NCBI RefSeq assembly: GCF_014636865.1
Contig: NZ_BMER01000001.1
Coordinates: 62,001 to 126,000, forward strand
From: Parapedobacter pyrenivorans
Lineage (GTDB): Bacteria; Bacteroidota; Bacteroidia; Sphingobacteriales; Sphingobacteriaceae
Length of the DNA stretch: 64,000 nucleotides
Direction of reading: 5' to 3'
The notes under the pieces were generated by a model, which was not told the DNA's origin, searched no databases, and worked only from the letters and a program-made list of their open reading frames with translations. The position numbers were made by a program, and so were the translations under genes. This document shows positions 17,456 to 25,484 of this stretch, in pieces. Position 1 is the stretch's first letter, and each line of letters begins with the position of its first letter.

Positions 17456-18522
17456 TGGAGCGCCGATACGATATCGATTGGATCAGGGTTATTGCCATAG
17501 GTCTGCTCTTAGTGTATCACGTGGCCATCGGCTTTCAACCATGGGGCGTTATGATTGGGTTTATCGGCAATGACCAGCCCTGGCAATCGCTATGGATACC
17601 CATGACCATGCTAAACGTTTGGCGTATACCCCTGCTATTCTTCGTATCCGGTATGGGAGTTTACTTCGCCCTCCAACGTAGGAGCTGGGTGCAACTCGTA
17701 AAGGAGCGAGCCCAGCGTATCCTACTCCCCTTCGCGTTCGGCATGGTGGCTATTGTACCCATCCACATATCCCTTTGGCAGCGGTACTATCAAATAGACA
17801 TGAGCTACGTTCCAGGGCCGGGACATCTCTGGTTTCTGGGCAACCTATTTTGTTATGTGGTTATCCTATCACCTATTTTCTACTATTTAAAACGTCAGGA
17901 GGGTCGGCAACTCGCCCACTGGGTTGCCAGGGTATTGCGTACGCCGCTGGGCTTGTTGCCCATGTTCGCGTTATTCATCGTGGAAGTGGTTATTTTAAAA
18001 CCAGTGCCATTTGAACTATATGCGACGACGTGGCATGGCTTTTTCCTGGGTTTACTAGCTTTTTTCTTTGGCTTTCTCTTTGTGTGGTGTGGCAGCTCGT
18101 TCTGGAACCTATTGGTTCGTTGGCGTTGGTTGTTTCTCGTGACTGCCGCGGGTCTTTTCATTTTGCGGCTTCTGCTTTTCCAGCCGATGGCACCCAATTA
18201 TTTGTTATCCGTCGAGTCCAATTGCTGGATAATGGCCATCTTCGCACTTGGTTACCGATACCTCAATCGCGCCAGTCGGGCATTGCATTACTTAAGTCAG
18301 GCTGCGTACCCCGTTTATATTTTACACATGGCATTTCTGTATTGGGGATCCATGCTCATCTTTCCGCTCGATATTGCAGCGCCGATTCAATTTGGGTTGG
18401 TCTTGTTATTTACCATAGCCGGTAGTTTCCTACTGTATGAACTGGTTATCCGGCGGACACGATTCTTGAGACCGCTGTTTGGATTGAAAGCGAGAGCCGC
18501 AAAGAACCGTAAAGAAAAATAA
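17455..18522 (+). CDS. Acyltransferase 3 family membrane protein
   Basis: A 355-residue integral membrane protein with about ten helices. The start MERRYDIDWIRVIAIGLLLVYHVAIGFQPW has the family's catalytic-type His in the first helix. Later RIPLLFFVSGMGVYFAL and the RAQRILLPFAFGMVAIVP pattern are typical of acyltransferase 3 (OpgC/OafA type). Such enzymes acylate extracytoplasmic glycans or small molecules. It overlaps the ankyrin lipoprotein gene by one base. No terminator is evident after it. Confidence 0.87.
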   Translation: MERRYDIDWIRVIAIGLLLVYHVAIGFQPWGVMIGFIGNDQPWQSLWIPMTMLNVWRIPLLFFVSGMGVYFALQRRSWVQLVKERAQRILLPFAFGMVAIVPIHISLWQRYYQIDMSYVPGPGHLWFLGNLFCYVVILSPIFYYLKRQEGRQLAHWVARVLRTPLGLLPMFALFIVEVVILKPVPFELYATTWHGFFLGLLAFFFGFLFVWCGSSFWNLLVRWRWLFLVTAAGLFILRLLLFQPMAPNYLLSVESNCWIMAIFALGYRYLNRASRALHYLSQAAYPVYILHMAFLYWGSMLIFPLDIAAPIQFGLVLLFTIAGSFLLYELVIRRTRFLRPLFGLKARAAKNRKEK

Positions 18523-18542
18523 TCGCGGGGAATCCACAATTG

Positions 18543-18582
18543 TTACATTACTATATTTTCGAATTGTAGTACTATTTTTCGG
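18543..18582 (+). promoter_or_regulatory. Putative AraC operator box, copy 1
   Basis: The segment begins TTACATTAC and ends TTGTAGTACTATTTTTCGG. It aligns with boxes at 23470-23508 and 58870-58909. Its end is 72 nt before the ATG of the truncated regulator copy, almost the same distance as in front of the intact copy (73 nt). Operator function is inference from this conservation. Confidence 0.5.
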
Positions 18583-18654
18583 TTATACATAACAGCCATT
18601 GCTTTGACCAACAGAAAACAGTAAATTAGCATCACTAACTTATTGATCGGCATT

Positions 18655-18712
18655 ATGAAAGCTGTAGAATACCGTCTGCCCAAGGAGTTTGACAAATCGT
18701 TTATTGTATTTA
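18655..18712 (+). pseudogene. 5' fragment of an AraC-family regulator gene
   Basis: 58 bp are identical to the first 58 bp of the intact AraC gene at 23582, encoding MKAVEYRLPKEFDKSFIVF. After that the frame continues into unrelated sequence (18713-18790, with a phytanoyl-dioxygenase-like start such as KETFERDGYVLP) and then into the antisense of the dipeptidase gene. The identity extends 5 bp upstream of the ATG, and the diverged promoter region beyond it is still alignable. It is a truncated duplicate, not a working regulator. Confidence 0.8.
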
Positions 18713-18790
18713 GAATAACATCCGGTATAGACAGAAAAACGATCAAAGAAACATTCGAGCGCGACGGCTACGTGCTACCCCCCAGGTATG

Positions 18791-19867
18791 CTATGCTGGC
18801 AGGTTCTTACGTAGGAACCTCAGCCAGTTTCCGTGAAAAATCCGCTGAATATCAGCCTCGGAGTAACCACGTGTCGCCAATATATCGGTTAGCCGTTGCA
18901 ACCCCGTAATGTCGTCGAGGTCATATGGAGATTGCTCCGTGCCATACCCACCATCCAAGTCACTGCCAATTGCAATGTGATGAGCGTTCCCTGCCAAGTC
19001 ACAGATGTGGTCGAAATGATCGACAATATGGGCCAAGCGGACGCCTGTTGTCACGGGATCCGAAATTCCCCTTTCCCAATGATTATATAGCATCCACGCA
19101 TCAAAAACGCCTCCAATGACCGCATCTCGGCGAATGAGTTCTCGGATTTGATCGTCTGTGAGCTGTCGTTGATGCCTAACGAGCGTCCGGCAATTATGGT
19201 GGCTCGCCCAGACGGGGCCCTGAAAAATATCGAGGGCTTGTCGAAACCCCTCATCAGTGAGATGAGTAACGTCCAGGATCATGTTTAGCTGATCCATTTC
19301 GCGAAGTAATTCCTTACCGGCCGCCTTAAGCGGTCCAGACGCGCCTGTTCCGGGTGCGTATCGCCCGTCACCATAATGCGCAGGCCCAACGGCCCGTAGG
19401 CCATAGGCATAAGCCCTTTCCAAATACGAGAGATCGATTAGCGAATCAGCCCCTTCTAAGCTAAGAATATATCCAATAGGTTTATCTTCGTTAGCCATGG
19501 ATTTGTCGCTCCATAACGACATATGCGTTTCAAGTGCAGCAACATTCGCGATCTGCACCATTTCGCCAGCTGCTTCCATGGCTCGATACCAGGCTAACTG
19601 CCCCTGTGTTTGAGCCCAAGCTTGCTCAGGTGAATTCCAACCACTCAATGGGCTCCTCGGTGCTACGTATCGCGCAATTTGAGTAGCAACCACCAGCCCG
19701 ATTTCCCCTTTTCTGAGTTCCGGCAGCGACACGGTCCCCTTGCCGCGATCGGGCTTGTCATTAAGCCCCGCTTCGCGTTGCCGTATAACCTGCACAGGTT
19801 TCCTCAAATCCCTATTCCATTCCAGGGCATTCATTGCTAGATCCAGGTGGGCGTCGACCAGTAACAT
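18791..19867 (-). CDS. Membrane-dipeptidase family (M19) metallohydrolase
   Basis: A 358-residue renal-dipeptidase-like amidohydrolase without signal peptide. The binuclear metal site is complete: DAHLDLA (His7, Asp9), SLEGADS (Glu138), DVTHLTD (His202), and ASHHN (His223/224), with GSDLDGGYG near the C-terminus. M19 enzymes cut dipeptides, often with D- or modified C-terminal residues, or N-acyl amino acids. Here the neighbours are sugar-type dehydrogenases, not peptide genes. It is closely similar along its whole length to the second M19 protein at 54106, so the two are duplicates. It is 6 bp from the upstream 3-HAD-like gene and likely cotranscribed. Confidence 0.9.
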   Translation of the reverse strand: MLLVDAHLDLAMNALEWNRDLRKPVQVIRQREAGLNDKPDRGKGTVSLPELRKGEIGLVVATQIARYVAPRSPLSGWNSPEQAWAQTQGQLAWYRAMEAAGEMVQIANVAALETHMSLWSDKSMANEDKPIGYILSLEGADSLIDLSYLERAYAYGLRAVGPAHYGDGRYAPGTGASGPLKAAGKELLREMDQLNMILDVTHLTDEGFRQALDIFQGPVWASHHNCRTLVRHQRQLTDDQIRELIRRDAVIGGVFDAWMLYNHWERGISDPVTTGVRLAHIVDHFDHICDLAGNAHHIAIGSDLDGGYGTEQSPYDLDDITGLQRLTDILATRGYSEADIQRIFHGNWLRFLRKNLPA

Positions 19868-19873
19868 GACTGT

Positions 19874-20854
19874 TTATTTTTTTGCCGATTCTAATTTCTT
19901 TTTGACGACGTCAGCCGGGTATTTCAATGCCAGTTCCCGTATTTCGTAGCTGAAGGCGGCGAATGTTTCTTCCCACATCCGGGCTTCTTCCGGCGTATAG
20001 TCATAAAAACCTTTCTCGTTGGCGACGCCTCTGCTACCTTTTTCCATGAGATCTTTCATCAGTTCTGGCACCTCTGTGAGATTGCTAAGTGTCGGAAACA
20101 AATCCTTCATGACGTTGCCATAGGCGTCAACGCCGGTGAGATCCATCCATCGAAATACACCCACCAAGGTCATCCAATACCCCGGATTATTGCGGCAGGC
20201 ACGGTCTACATCCTCGATGGTAGCATAGCCGTTTTCCACGAGAAAAAAAGCCTCGCGATACATCGCGTACATCAGTCGATTCGTGATGAATCCACGGATG
20301 TCTTTCCGAACCAAGGTTGGCTCCTTGTTCCAACAGTGTGCCAGCTCGTAGAGGTATTCACCTCGGGAGACATCACTCTCGTCGCCACAAATAATTTCGA
20401 GAAAACGGGTCGTATGTGATGGTTCAGCCCAATGCAAACCTAAAAAACGCTGTGGCACACTCGTCAGCTTTTGCAAATCGCTGATGGGAATGGCCGATGT
20501 ATTACTGGCAAGGATAGCGTCCTTAGCAATATACCGTTCAACTTTTTCATACACACTTCGTTTAATAGCTTCATTTTCCAGGGTACATTCGATTACCAAT
20601 CGGCAACTCGCCAAACACCCATAGTCTTCCGTGATCATCAGGCTTTTTAAGTACACTTCAGCCTTTTCCTTGCAAATACCTTCCTGATAGGAGCGTTCCA
20701 AATGTTTTCTGATTCGTTCTGCAGCATTTTTCAAATCTAAGGGAATGGGGGCTACCGCGTTTACGGGATGTCCCGCCATCAGAAGGCACGCCGAGATGCT
20801 TGTACCCATTAGGCCCAATCCAACGACTCCAACTTCTATTTCGCTCGTATTCAT
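19874..20854 (-). CDS. 3-hydroxyacyl-CoA dehydrogenase-like (lambda-crystallin type) dehydrogenase
   Basis: A 326-residue NAD-dependent dehydrogenase. The Rossmann loop is VGVVGLGLMGTSIS. SNTSAIPIS and GLHWAEPSHTTRFLEI follow, the latter carrying the catalytic His where true 3-HADs have HFFNP. The helical C-terminal domain shows DIRGFITNRLMYAMYREAFFL. This HWAEP variant is closer to lambda-crystallin/L-gulonate 3-dehydrogenase or carnitine-dehydrogenase relatives than to beta-oxidation enzymes, so oxidation of a small 3-hydroxy acid or sugar acid is more likely. ATG 20854 is preferred over an upstream in-frame start at 20884. Confidence 0.85.
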   Translation of the reverse strand: MNTSEIEVGVVGLGLMGTSISACLLMAGHPVNAVAPIPLDLKNAAERIRKHLERSYQEGICKEKAEVYLKSLMITEDYGCLASCRLVIECTLENEAIKRSVYEKVERYIAKDAILASNTSAIPISDLQKLTSVPQRFLGLHWAEPSHTTRFLEIICGDESDVSRGEYLYELAHCWNKEPTLVRKDIRGFITNRLMYAMYREAFFLVENGYATIEDVDRACRNNPGYWMTLVGVFRWMDLTGVDAYGNVMKDLFPTLSNLTEVPELMKDLMEKGSRGVANEKGFYDYTPEEARMWEETFAAFSYEIRELALKYPADVVKKKLESAKK

Positions 20855-20931
20855 AAGATCGTTAAGTTTAAACAGGTAGCACAATACTACTACTTTTCTG
20901 ACGAATCACCCACGAAAATACGCAACCTATT

Positions 20932-21705
20932 TTACTGGGCTGTATATCCGCCGTCAATCACTACGGCCTGACCGGTGATTCCCTTCGCCTGATCACCGGC
21001 TAAAAAGACCACATAATCTGCAACTTCACGAACATCAAGCAAACGCCGTTGCGGGACCATCGGGTAGATAACTTCTTCCAAGACACGTTCGAGATCGACA
21101 TTCCGCTGCTTGGCGATATCGCCTAATTGATTTCGAACTAAAGGGGTGTCTACATATCCCGGGCAAACTGCGTTTGCGGTTATACCGTGGGATGCGCCTT
21201 CCAACGCCGTAACTTTTGTAAGCCCGATGACACCATGCTTGGCGCTATTGTACGCCGCCTTTCCGGCAAACCCTACCAGCCCATTAATAGATGCCATATT
21301 AATAATCCGACCAAAACCTTGTGCTTTCATGATTGGAAATGCATGTTTAATCGCATAAAATGGCGCCGTCAACATGATCTTAATCAGCAGTTCGAACTTT
21401 TCTGAAGGAAAGGCTTCGATCGCCGATACATGCTGCATACCGGCATTATTCACCAAAATATCCAATCGGCCGAATCGATCGGTCGTCTCTTGGATCGTAG
21501 CCGAGAGATTCGTTTCGGCGGTCACGTCGCACGCTATACCGAGTGCATTGAAACCCCGATCATTCAATCGGGCAGCTTCCGCAGCGGCCTGTGCGCCATT
21601 GAGGTCGGCCAGACATACGGTAGCTCCAGCTTCGGCTAGTGCATTGCTGATCGCTAATCCAATCCCGCTGGCTCCGCCTGTGATTATTGCAACTTTACCT
21701 TTCAT
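20932..21705 (-). CDS. SDR-family dehydrogenase, 3-hydroxybutyrate-dehydrogenase-like
   Basis: A 257-residue classical SDR. It has TGGASGIG (NAD loop, 9-16), NNAG, the catalytic Ser in INMASINGLVG, the YNSAKHG (YxxxK) pair and ANAVCPGYVDTPLVRNQ. The C-terminus QRRLLDVREVADYVVFLAGD and GQAVVIDGGYTAQ is strongly like D-3-hydroxybutyrate dehydrogenase. In this setting the substrate may be another 3-hydroxy acid. All catalytic residues are intact, unlike in the SDR at 24697. It is first in a set with the 3-HAD-like and M19 genes, directly downstream of the AraC/SDR remnant. Confidence 0.85.
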   Translation of the reverse strand: MKGKVAIITGGASGIGLAISNALAEAGATVCLADLNGAQAAAEAARLNDRGFNALGIACDVTAETNLSATIQETTDRFGRLDILVNNAGMQHVSAIEAFPSEKFELLIKIMLTAPFYAIKHAFPIMKAQGFGRIINMASINGLVGFAGKAAYNSAKHGVIGLTKVTALEGASHGITANAVCPGYVDTPLVRNQLGDIAKQRNVDLERVLEEVIYPMVPQRRLLDVREVADYVVFLAGDQAKGITGQAVVIDGGYTAQ

Positions 21706-21721
21706 TCTCCTTGGCTTTAAT

Positions 21722-21998
21722 TACGCATCTAATCCACCATCCATCAGGATGTTCTCGCCGTTGATATACGTTTCATCGTTACCCATACCTGAGGCAGCGA
21801 TGGCCCCATAAATACCAGATCTCCTTCGTCAAAATAGCCAATGTGATTGCCTACCATGCGTCTGCCTGTACTCTGGGTTATAAGTACCAGTTCATACTCG
21901 GGATGATAGTGCCCTTGGTAATGAAAAAATCGTTCCCTTTCTTGAAAAACAATGAAAGATTTATCATAACCTTAAATCGCTGTTCGATAATCTTCATA
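21722..21998 (-). pseudogene. Fused remnants: AraC regulator N-part plus SDR C-terminus
   Basis: Read on the minus strand from 21997, the sequence gives MKIIEQRF, then after a one-base frameshift YDKSFIVFQERERFF, HYHPEYELVLI, STGRRMVGNHIGYFDEGD and LVFMGPSLPQVWV. This is a clear paralogue of the cupin half of the AraC protein at 23582. With another one-base shift it runs straight into DETYINGENILMDGGLDA and a stop, which is the C-terminus of an SDR like that at 24697. A deletion joined the two genes, and neither part can function. Confidence 0.8.
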
Positions 21999-22017
21999 TT
22001 CCCATCCTTTAGGTAGC

Positions 22018-23211
22018 CTAGTCTATTTCCAGCAGGGTGCCGGCAATAAACCTCGTACCATTGTTGTGATTGAGGTAGTACGTGACCAGAACATGTTTGT
22101 TGTCAATTTGTACAGACCAAGGATAGCCAATATCTACACTCCCACCATCTTCCCTTAATATGATCTCAGGTGCCGTCATAAAGTCTGTGCATTCGGCATT
22201 GAGCACGCGGGCACGTATGCCATAAGGCTTATGCCGATAACCGTAAACCAACAAAACCCGATCATCCGGCAGCTTCAATGCTTGCAGCGGATGCCCCTTA
22301 AAACCCATGTTTTCCCATTTTCCAAACGTCCTACCTCCATCCGATGAGCGCGTAATGCACGTATAGTCATCAAGGTTAGCCGTTCGGTGAAAAACGACCA
22401 AGTCACCTTTTGGTGTTTCATATATGGAAGCTTCATTGAAGGCCACTTTATCATCCCTGGCAACGGTAGCCGCATAAGACCAGGTAAGCCCTTTATCGTC
22501 AGACATCAACAAGTAATTAGATGTCTTCCATGGAGAATTGGAGTCTGTTGCCGCCACTACCCAGAAGACGCGACCATCTTTCCCTTCAAAAAGCGCTCCC
22601 CGGTTGTATGCCGGCAGGGGGTTTCTAAACACATCATGATTGATTTCATTCGGGATATGCGGGGGATCAATGGGGCCTTGCCAGCTTTTTCCATCATCTT
22701 CTGATCGAAGGACATAGCCACCCAAAAAAACGGCTCCGCCAGCATAAAAGAAGGGCTTCTTTAAGGAATCCAACGCTTCCTCCCTAACGGGTGCCCAACC
22801 GTAGCTCGTGCAGAGCAGTGTACCGTCGCTTAATTTCAGTAAACAAGGATCTTGTGACCCACCAAAGGGATGCGCGTAAATCAGTTCCGGCTCGGCTGTC
22901 CAGGTTATCCCGTCTTCTGAACGAACCGCAACCAAGTAGCTGTTCGGATCGATGTGGTTGTACCCCGGCTCGCCGTAGTTTCTACGTTCGGGAGCACGGC
23001 GAAAAGCCAGTAAAAACGTGCCGTTCCGCATTTGAACTACAGAAGGAAATGTGGCATAGAATTTTGGATCTTCATAGATAACGATGTCCTTTACTTTGCG
23101 GATTCCAGCTGCATGACTTCCGTTTGCATTGCCCAGTTGACCAAAAACTACGATGCCTTTGAAAAAGAAAACAATGAAAACAATATACGGTAATATAATT
23201 CTAAAAGGCAT
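22018..23211 (-). CDS. Exported BNR-repeat (sialidase-like) protein
   Basis: A 397-residue six-bladed propeller with N-terminal signal peptide (IILPYIVFIVFFFKGIVVFG). Asp-boxes are seen as SEDGITWTAEP, SEDDGKSWQGP, SDDKGLTWSY and SSDGGRTFGKW. The start of the domain reads PSVVQMRNGTFLLAFRRAP rather than a clear FRIP motif. The C-terminal GFKGHPLQALKLPDDRVLL and GYPWSVQIDNKHVLVTYYLN are shared with the protein at 36494. Automated tools would say exo-alpha-sialidase, but the Arg triad is not evident by eye and the glycosidic target may differ. Confidence 0.82.
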   Translation of the reverse strand: MPFRIILPYIVFIVFFFKGIVVFGQLGNANGSHAAGIRKVKDIVIYEDPKFYATFPSVVQMRNGTFLLAFRRAPERRNYGEPGYNHIDPNSYLVAVRSEDGITWTAEPELIYAHPFGGSQDPCLLKLSDGTLLCTSYGWAPVREEALDSLKKPFFYAGGAVFLGGYVLRSEDDGKSWQGPIDPPHIPNEINHDVFRNPLPAYNRGALFEGKDGRVFWVVAATDSNSPWKTSNYLLMSDDKGLTWSYAATVARDDKVAFNEASIYETPKGDLVVFHRTANLDDYTCITRSSDGGRTFGKWENMGFKGHPLQALKLPDDRVLLVYGYRHKPYGIRARVLNAECTDFMTAPEIILREDGGSVDIGYPWSVQIDNKHVLVTYYLNHNNGTRFIAGTLLEID

Positions 23212-23581
23212 CTTGGTTATTTAATCAATGATTCAAAAGTAAAAAAAATATGGTTCGATTGAAACTTTCTCTCGCGGCACTGATGTTATTCAAGCTCCAG
23301 CACCAAATCTTCAATATACAACAGTGGCTCCAGTGTCAAGAATTACGTGCTTCAAGATTCACACGGCTGAAATCACAGTTGTTTCTATTTTCATTGTCTC
23401 GATGATAAAATTGGCTCTTTGGGTAGGGACATGCCTGATTGGCTACTCATGGTAGCGACAATCACTATAGCTATTACAATTTTATGCATTGTTGATACGA
23501 TTTTACGGCGTATGCGCTTTTCATTTGGATTATCGCCCCCTTAGGTGTAATTTAGCACCACTAACTTTATTGATCCGCATT
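23212..23581. other. Intergenic region between BNR and AraC genes
   Basis: Holds a -7-like TACTTTTG on the minus strand (23234-23241) for the BNR gene and the putative operator box at 23470-23508 for the AraC gene. Between about 23270 and 23400 the minus strand reads LTLEPLLYIEDLVLELE followed by a stop, with stops in neighbouring frames. This may be the tail of a lost gene, but no family can be named. Confidence 0.45.
23470..23508 (+). promoter_or_regulatory. Putative AraC operator box, copy 2
   Basis: Starts GCTATTACAATTTTATGC and ends GATACGATTTTACGG. It shares GCTATTACA, TG-ATT, and the trailing ATTTT-C-GG with the box ahead of ridA (58870-58909), and lies 73 nt before the intact AraC ATG. 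Autoregulation is inferred. Confidence 0.5.
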
Positions 23582-24457
23582 ATGAAAGCTGTAGAATACC
23601 GTCTGCCCAAGGAGTTTGACAAATCGTTTATTGTATTTACAGAGCGTGGCACCTATTTTCCCTGTCCTTGGCATTACCATCCAGAATACGAATTTGTATT
23701 GGTAAATAGGAGTACCGGCAGGCGCATGGTGGGTGACCATATCGGTTATTTTGATGAAGGCGACCTGGTGTTTATGGGTCCGGCGCTTCCTCACGTATGG
23801 GTCAACGATGCGGCTTATGTACAAGGCCAAGCCAAGGAAGAAGCCAGTGCGGTGGTCGTCCATTTCGTAGAAGATTTCCTGGGCAAGAACTTTCTCAGCC
23901 TTCCGGAATTGGAACCGTTAAAAAAAGTACTTGATTTGTCAAAACGAGGGTTGGTCATTACCGGAAAAACCAAGAAAGAGATCAATCGACGGATCAATGG
24001 CATGATCGGCGAAAGCGGATTGAGGCGACTTTCTTCGCTTTTTACCATATTTGACATCCTCACCCATAGTTCGGAATACCAGCCACTGGCCAGCCCTAGT
24101 TATATGCAACATACACAAGGCTATTATTCGGATCGGTTCAGCAAGATCACCGATTATATTCTACGGAATTTCCAACACGAAATATCACTCAATGAAGTCG
24201 CATCCGAGGCTAACATGGCCACGACCACGTTCTGCAACTTTTTCAAAGAACACTACCGGATGACGTTTGTGGAATACCTCAACACTATCCGTATTGGCCA
24301 TGTATGCAAATTATTGGCTGATAGCGATGAAAACGTGGTGAACATCGCTTATGAATGTGGGTTTAACAATTTGGCTAATTTCAATAGGCAGTTCAAGCGG
24401 CTGAAGGGGATGTCACCGAGTGAATACCGAAAAACCCTGGAGTTGCAATCGGCATAA
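23582..24457 (+). CDS. AraC-family transcriptional regulator (cupin + HTH)
   Basis: A 291-residue regulator. Residues about 20-110 form a cupin sensing domain (FPCPWHYHPEYEFVLVN, GDHIGYFDEGDLVFMGPALPHVW). The C-terminal 100 residues carry two HTH motifs (ISLNEVASEANMATTTFCNFFKEHY and VVNIAYECGFNNLANFNRQFKRLKG). The ATG at 23582 is chosen over an upstream in-frame start because two paralogous fragments begin at the same point. It is the only intact regulator inside the island and lies between its blocks, so it probably controls the catabolic operons in response to a sugar-like ligand. It is followed by a terminator. Confidence 0.9.
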   Translation: MKAVEYRLPKEFDKSFIVFTERGTYFPCPWHYHPEYEFVLVNRSTGRRMVGDHIGYFDEGDLVFMGPALPHVWVNDAAYVQGQAKEEASAVVVHFVEDFLGKNFLSLPELEPLKKVLDLSKRGLVITGKTKKEINRRINGMIGESGLRRLSSLFTIFDILTHSSEYQPLASPSYMQHTQGYYSDRFSKITDYILRNFQHEISLNEVASEANMATTTFCNFFKEHYRMTFVEYLNTIRIGHVCKLLADSDENVVNIAYECGFNNLANFNRQFKRLKGMSPSEYRKTLELQSA

Positions 24458-24470
24458 GTCAACAAGCATT

Positions 24471-24496
24471 AAACCCCGATTAACTCCGGGGTTTTT
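24471..24496 (+). terminator. Rho-independent terminator of the AraC gene
   Basis: AAACCCCG (24471-24478) pairs with CGGGGTTT (24487-24494) around an 8-nt loop, ending in a short T-run. It lies 14 bp after the AraC stop. Confidence 0.85.
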
Positions 24497-24696
24497 GGAT
24501 GGGTGGTAAATGCCGCACCCGTAGAAACGGTTTTTAGTGGCTGGTTTCGGGATTGTGTTAGTATTTTACCATGGTCGGTAGCGCTTTGGAGAAAAATAAA
24601 ACAAGGAAGAAAACAACAAAAAAAAGCCGCTTGAGGCAACAGTATATCTATTCATAGGGATAAACATGGGATTTTTTTCATTAATCACCGCGGTGA

Positions 24697-25473
24697 TCAA
24701 GCATTCAACCCACCGTCCATTAAAATATTCTCTCCGTTGATGTAAGCACCCGCTTCCGAGGCGAGTAGCACAACCAGCCCTTTGATATCATCAGGGTTGG
24801 CCATCCGACCCATGGGAACTTTCTTACAATAGTTTTTTAGAAATTGTTCGGGTTGATTATTGAATAGACCGCCCGGGCTGATGCAGTTGAAGCGAACATT
24901 TTTTCCCGCATGTATCCTTGCCATGTAACGTGTCAGGTTGATGAGGCCTGCATTGTGAAAGAAATAATCCGGGGGTGGATCGCCCATTTCGGTACCTTCA
25001 TAATTGGACAAATCCGGGCCTTTCATCCCCATCATTGAGGCGATGTTGATAACACTCCCCCCCCCTGATCTAGCAATTAAACTGGTCATTTCGCGAAGCA
25101 AGTGGAACATCCCTGTGGCATTGTCCTGCATGGATTCGGCGAACTGTTCCAATGGAGCGTCGTACCCAACCATAGGACGTGAAACCGCATTATTAATAAA
25201 ACCGTCGAGCTTGCCGAATCGCTCAGTGATTTCCATTTTTAAGGCATACACTGTAACTGGTCGAGCTTGATCTACGGTAATCGCATGGACGTCAAAACCT
25301 CTGGATCGAAATGTTTCGGCTGTTGCTTCAGCGCTCTCCAACCGTCGCGACGTCGTGATTACCGTAGCATCGGCTTCCCCCAAACCTTCCAAAATGCATT
25401 GACCATACTTCCCCGAACCACCGGTAACGAGAATGACCTTATCTTTTAAGCTGAGTAGTTCCTTTACGTTCAT
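24697..25473 (-). CDS. SDR-family oxidoreductase with altered catalytic Lys
   Basis: A 258-residue SDR: VTGGSGKYGQCILEGLG (coenzyme loop), FINNAVSRPM, INIASMMGMKG (catalytic Ser) and the C-terminal GAYINGENILMDGGLNA. The expected YxxxK reads YFFHN (PDYFFHNAGLINL), so the catalytic Lys is replaced by Asn. Relatives in sugar-acid pathways (gluconate 5-dehydrogenase-like) normally keep it. It is the last gene of the long minus-strand run, 11 bp after the GH20 stop. The C-terminal tail matches the SDR remnant at 21722, so a paralogue once lay nearby. Confidence 0.82.
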   Translation of the reverse strand: MNVKELLSLKDKVILVTGGSGKYGQCILEGLGEADATVITTSRRLESAEATAETFRSRGFDVHAITVDQARPVTVYALKMEITERFGKLDGFINNAVSRPMVGYDAPLEQFAESMQDNATGMFHLLREMTSLIARSGGGSVINIASMMGMKGPDLSNYEGTEMGDPPPDYFFHNAGLINLTRYMARIHAGKNVRFNCISPGGLFNNQPEQFLKNYCKKVPMGRMANPDDIKGLVVLLASEAGAYINGENILMDGGLNA

Positions 25474-25484
25474 AATCTTATCCG

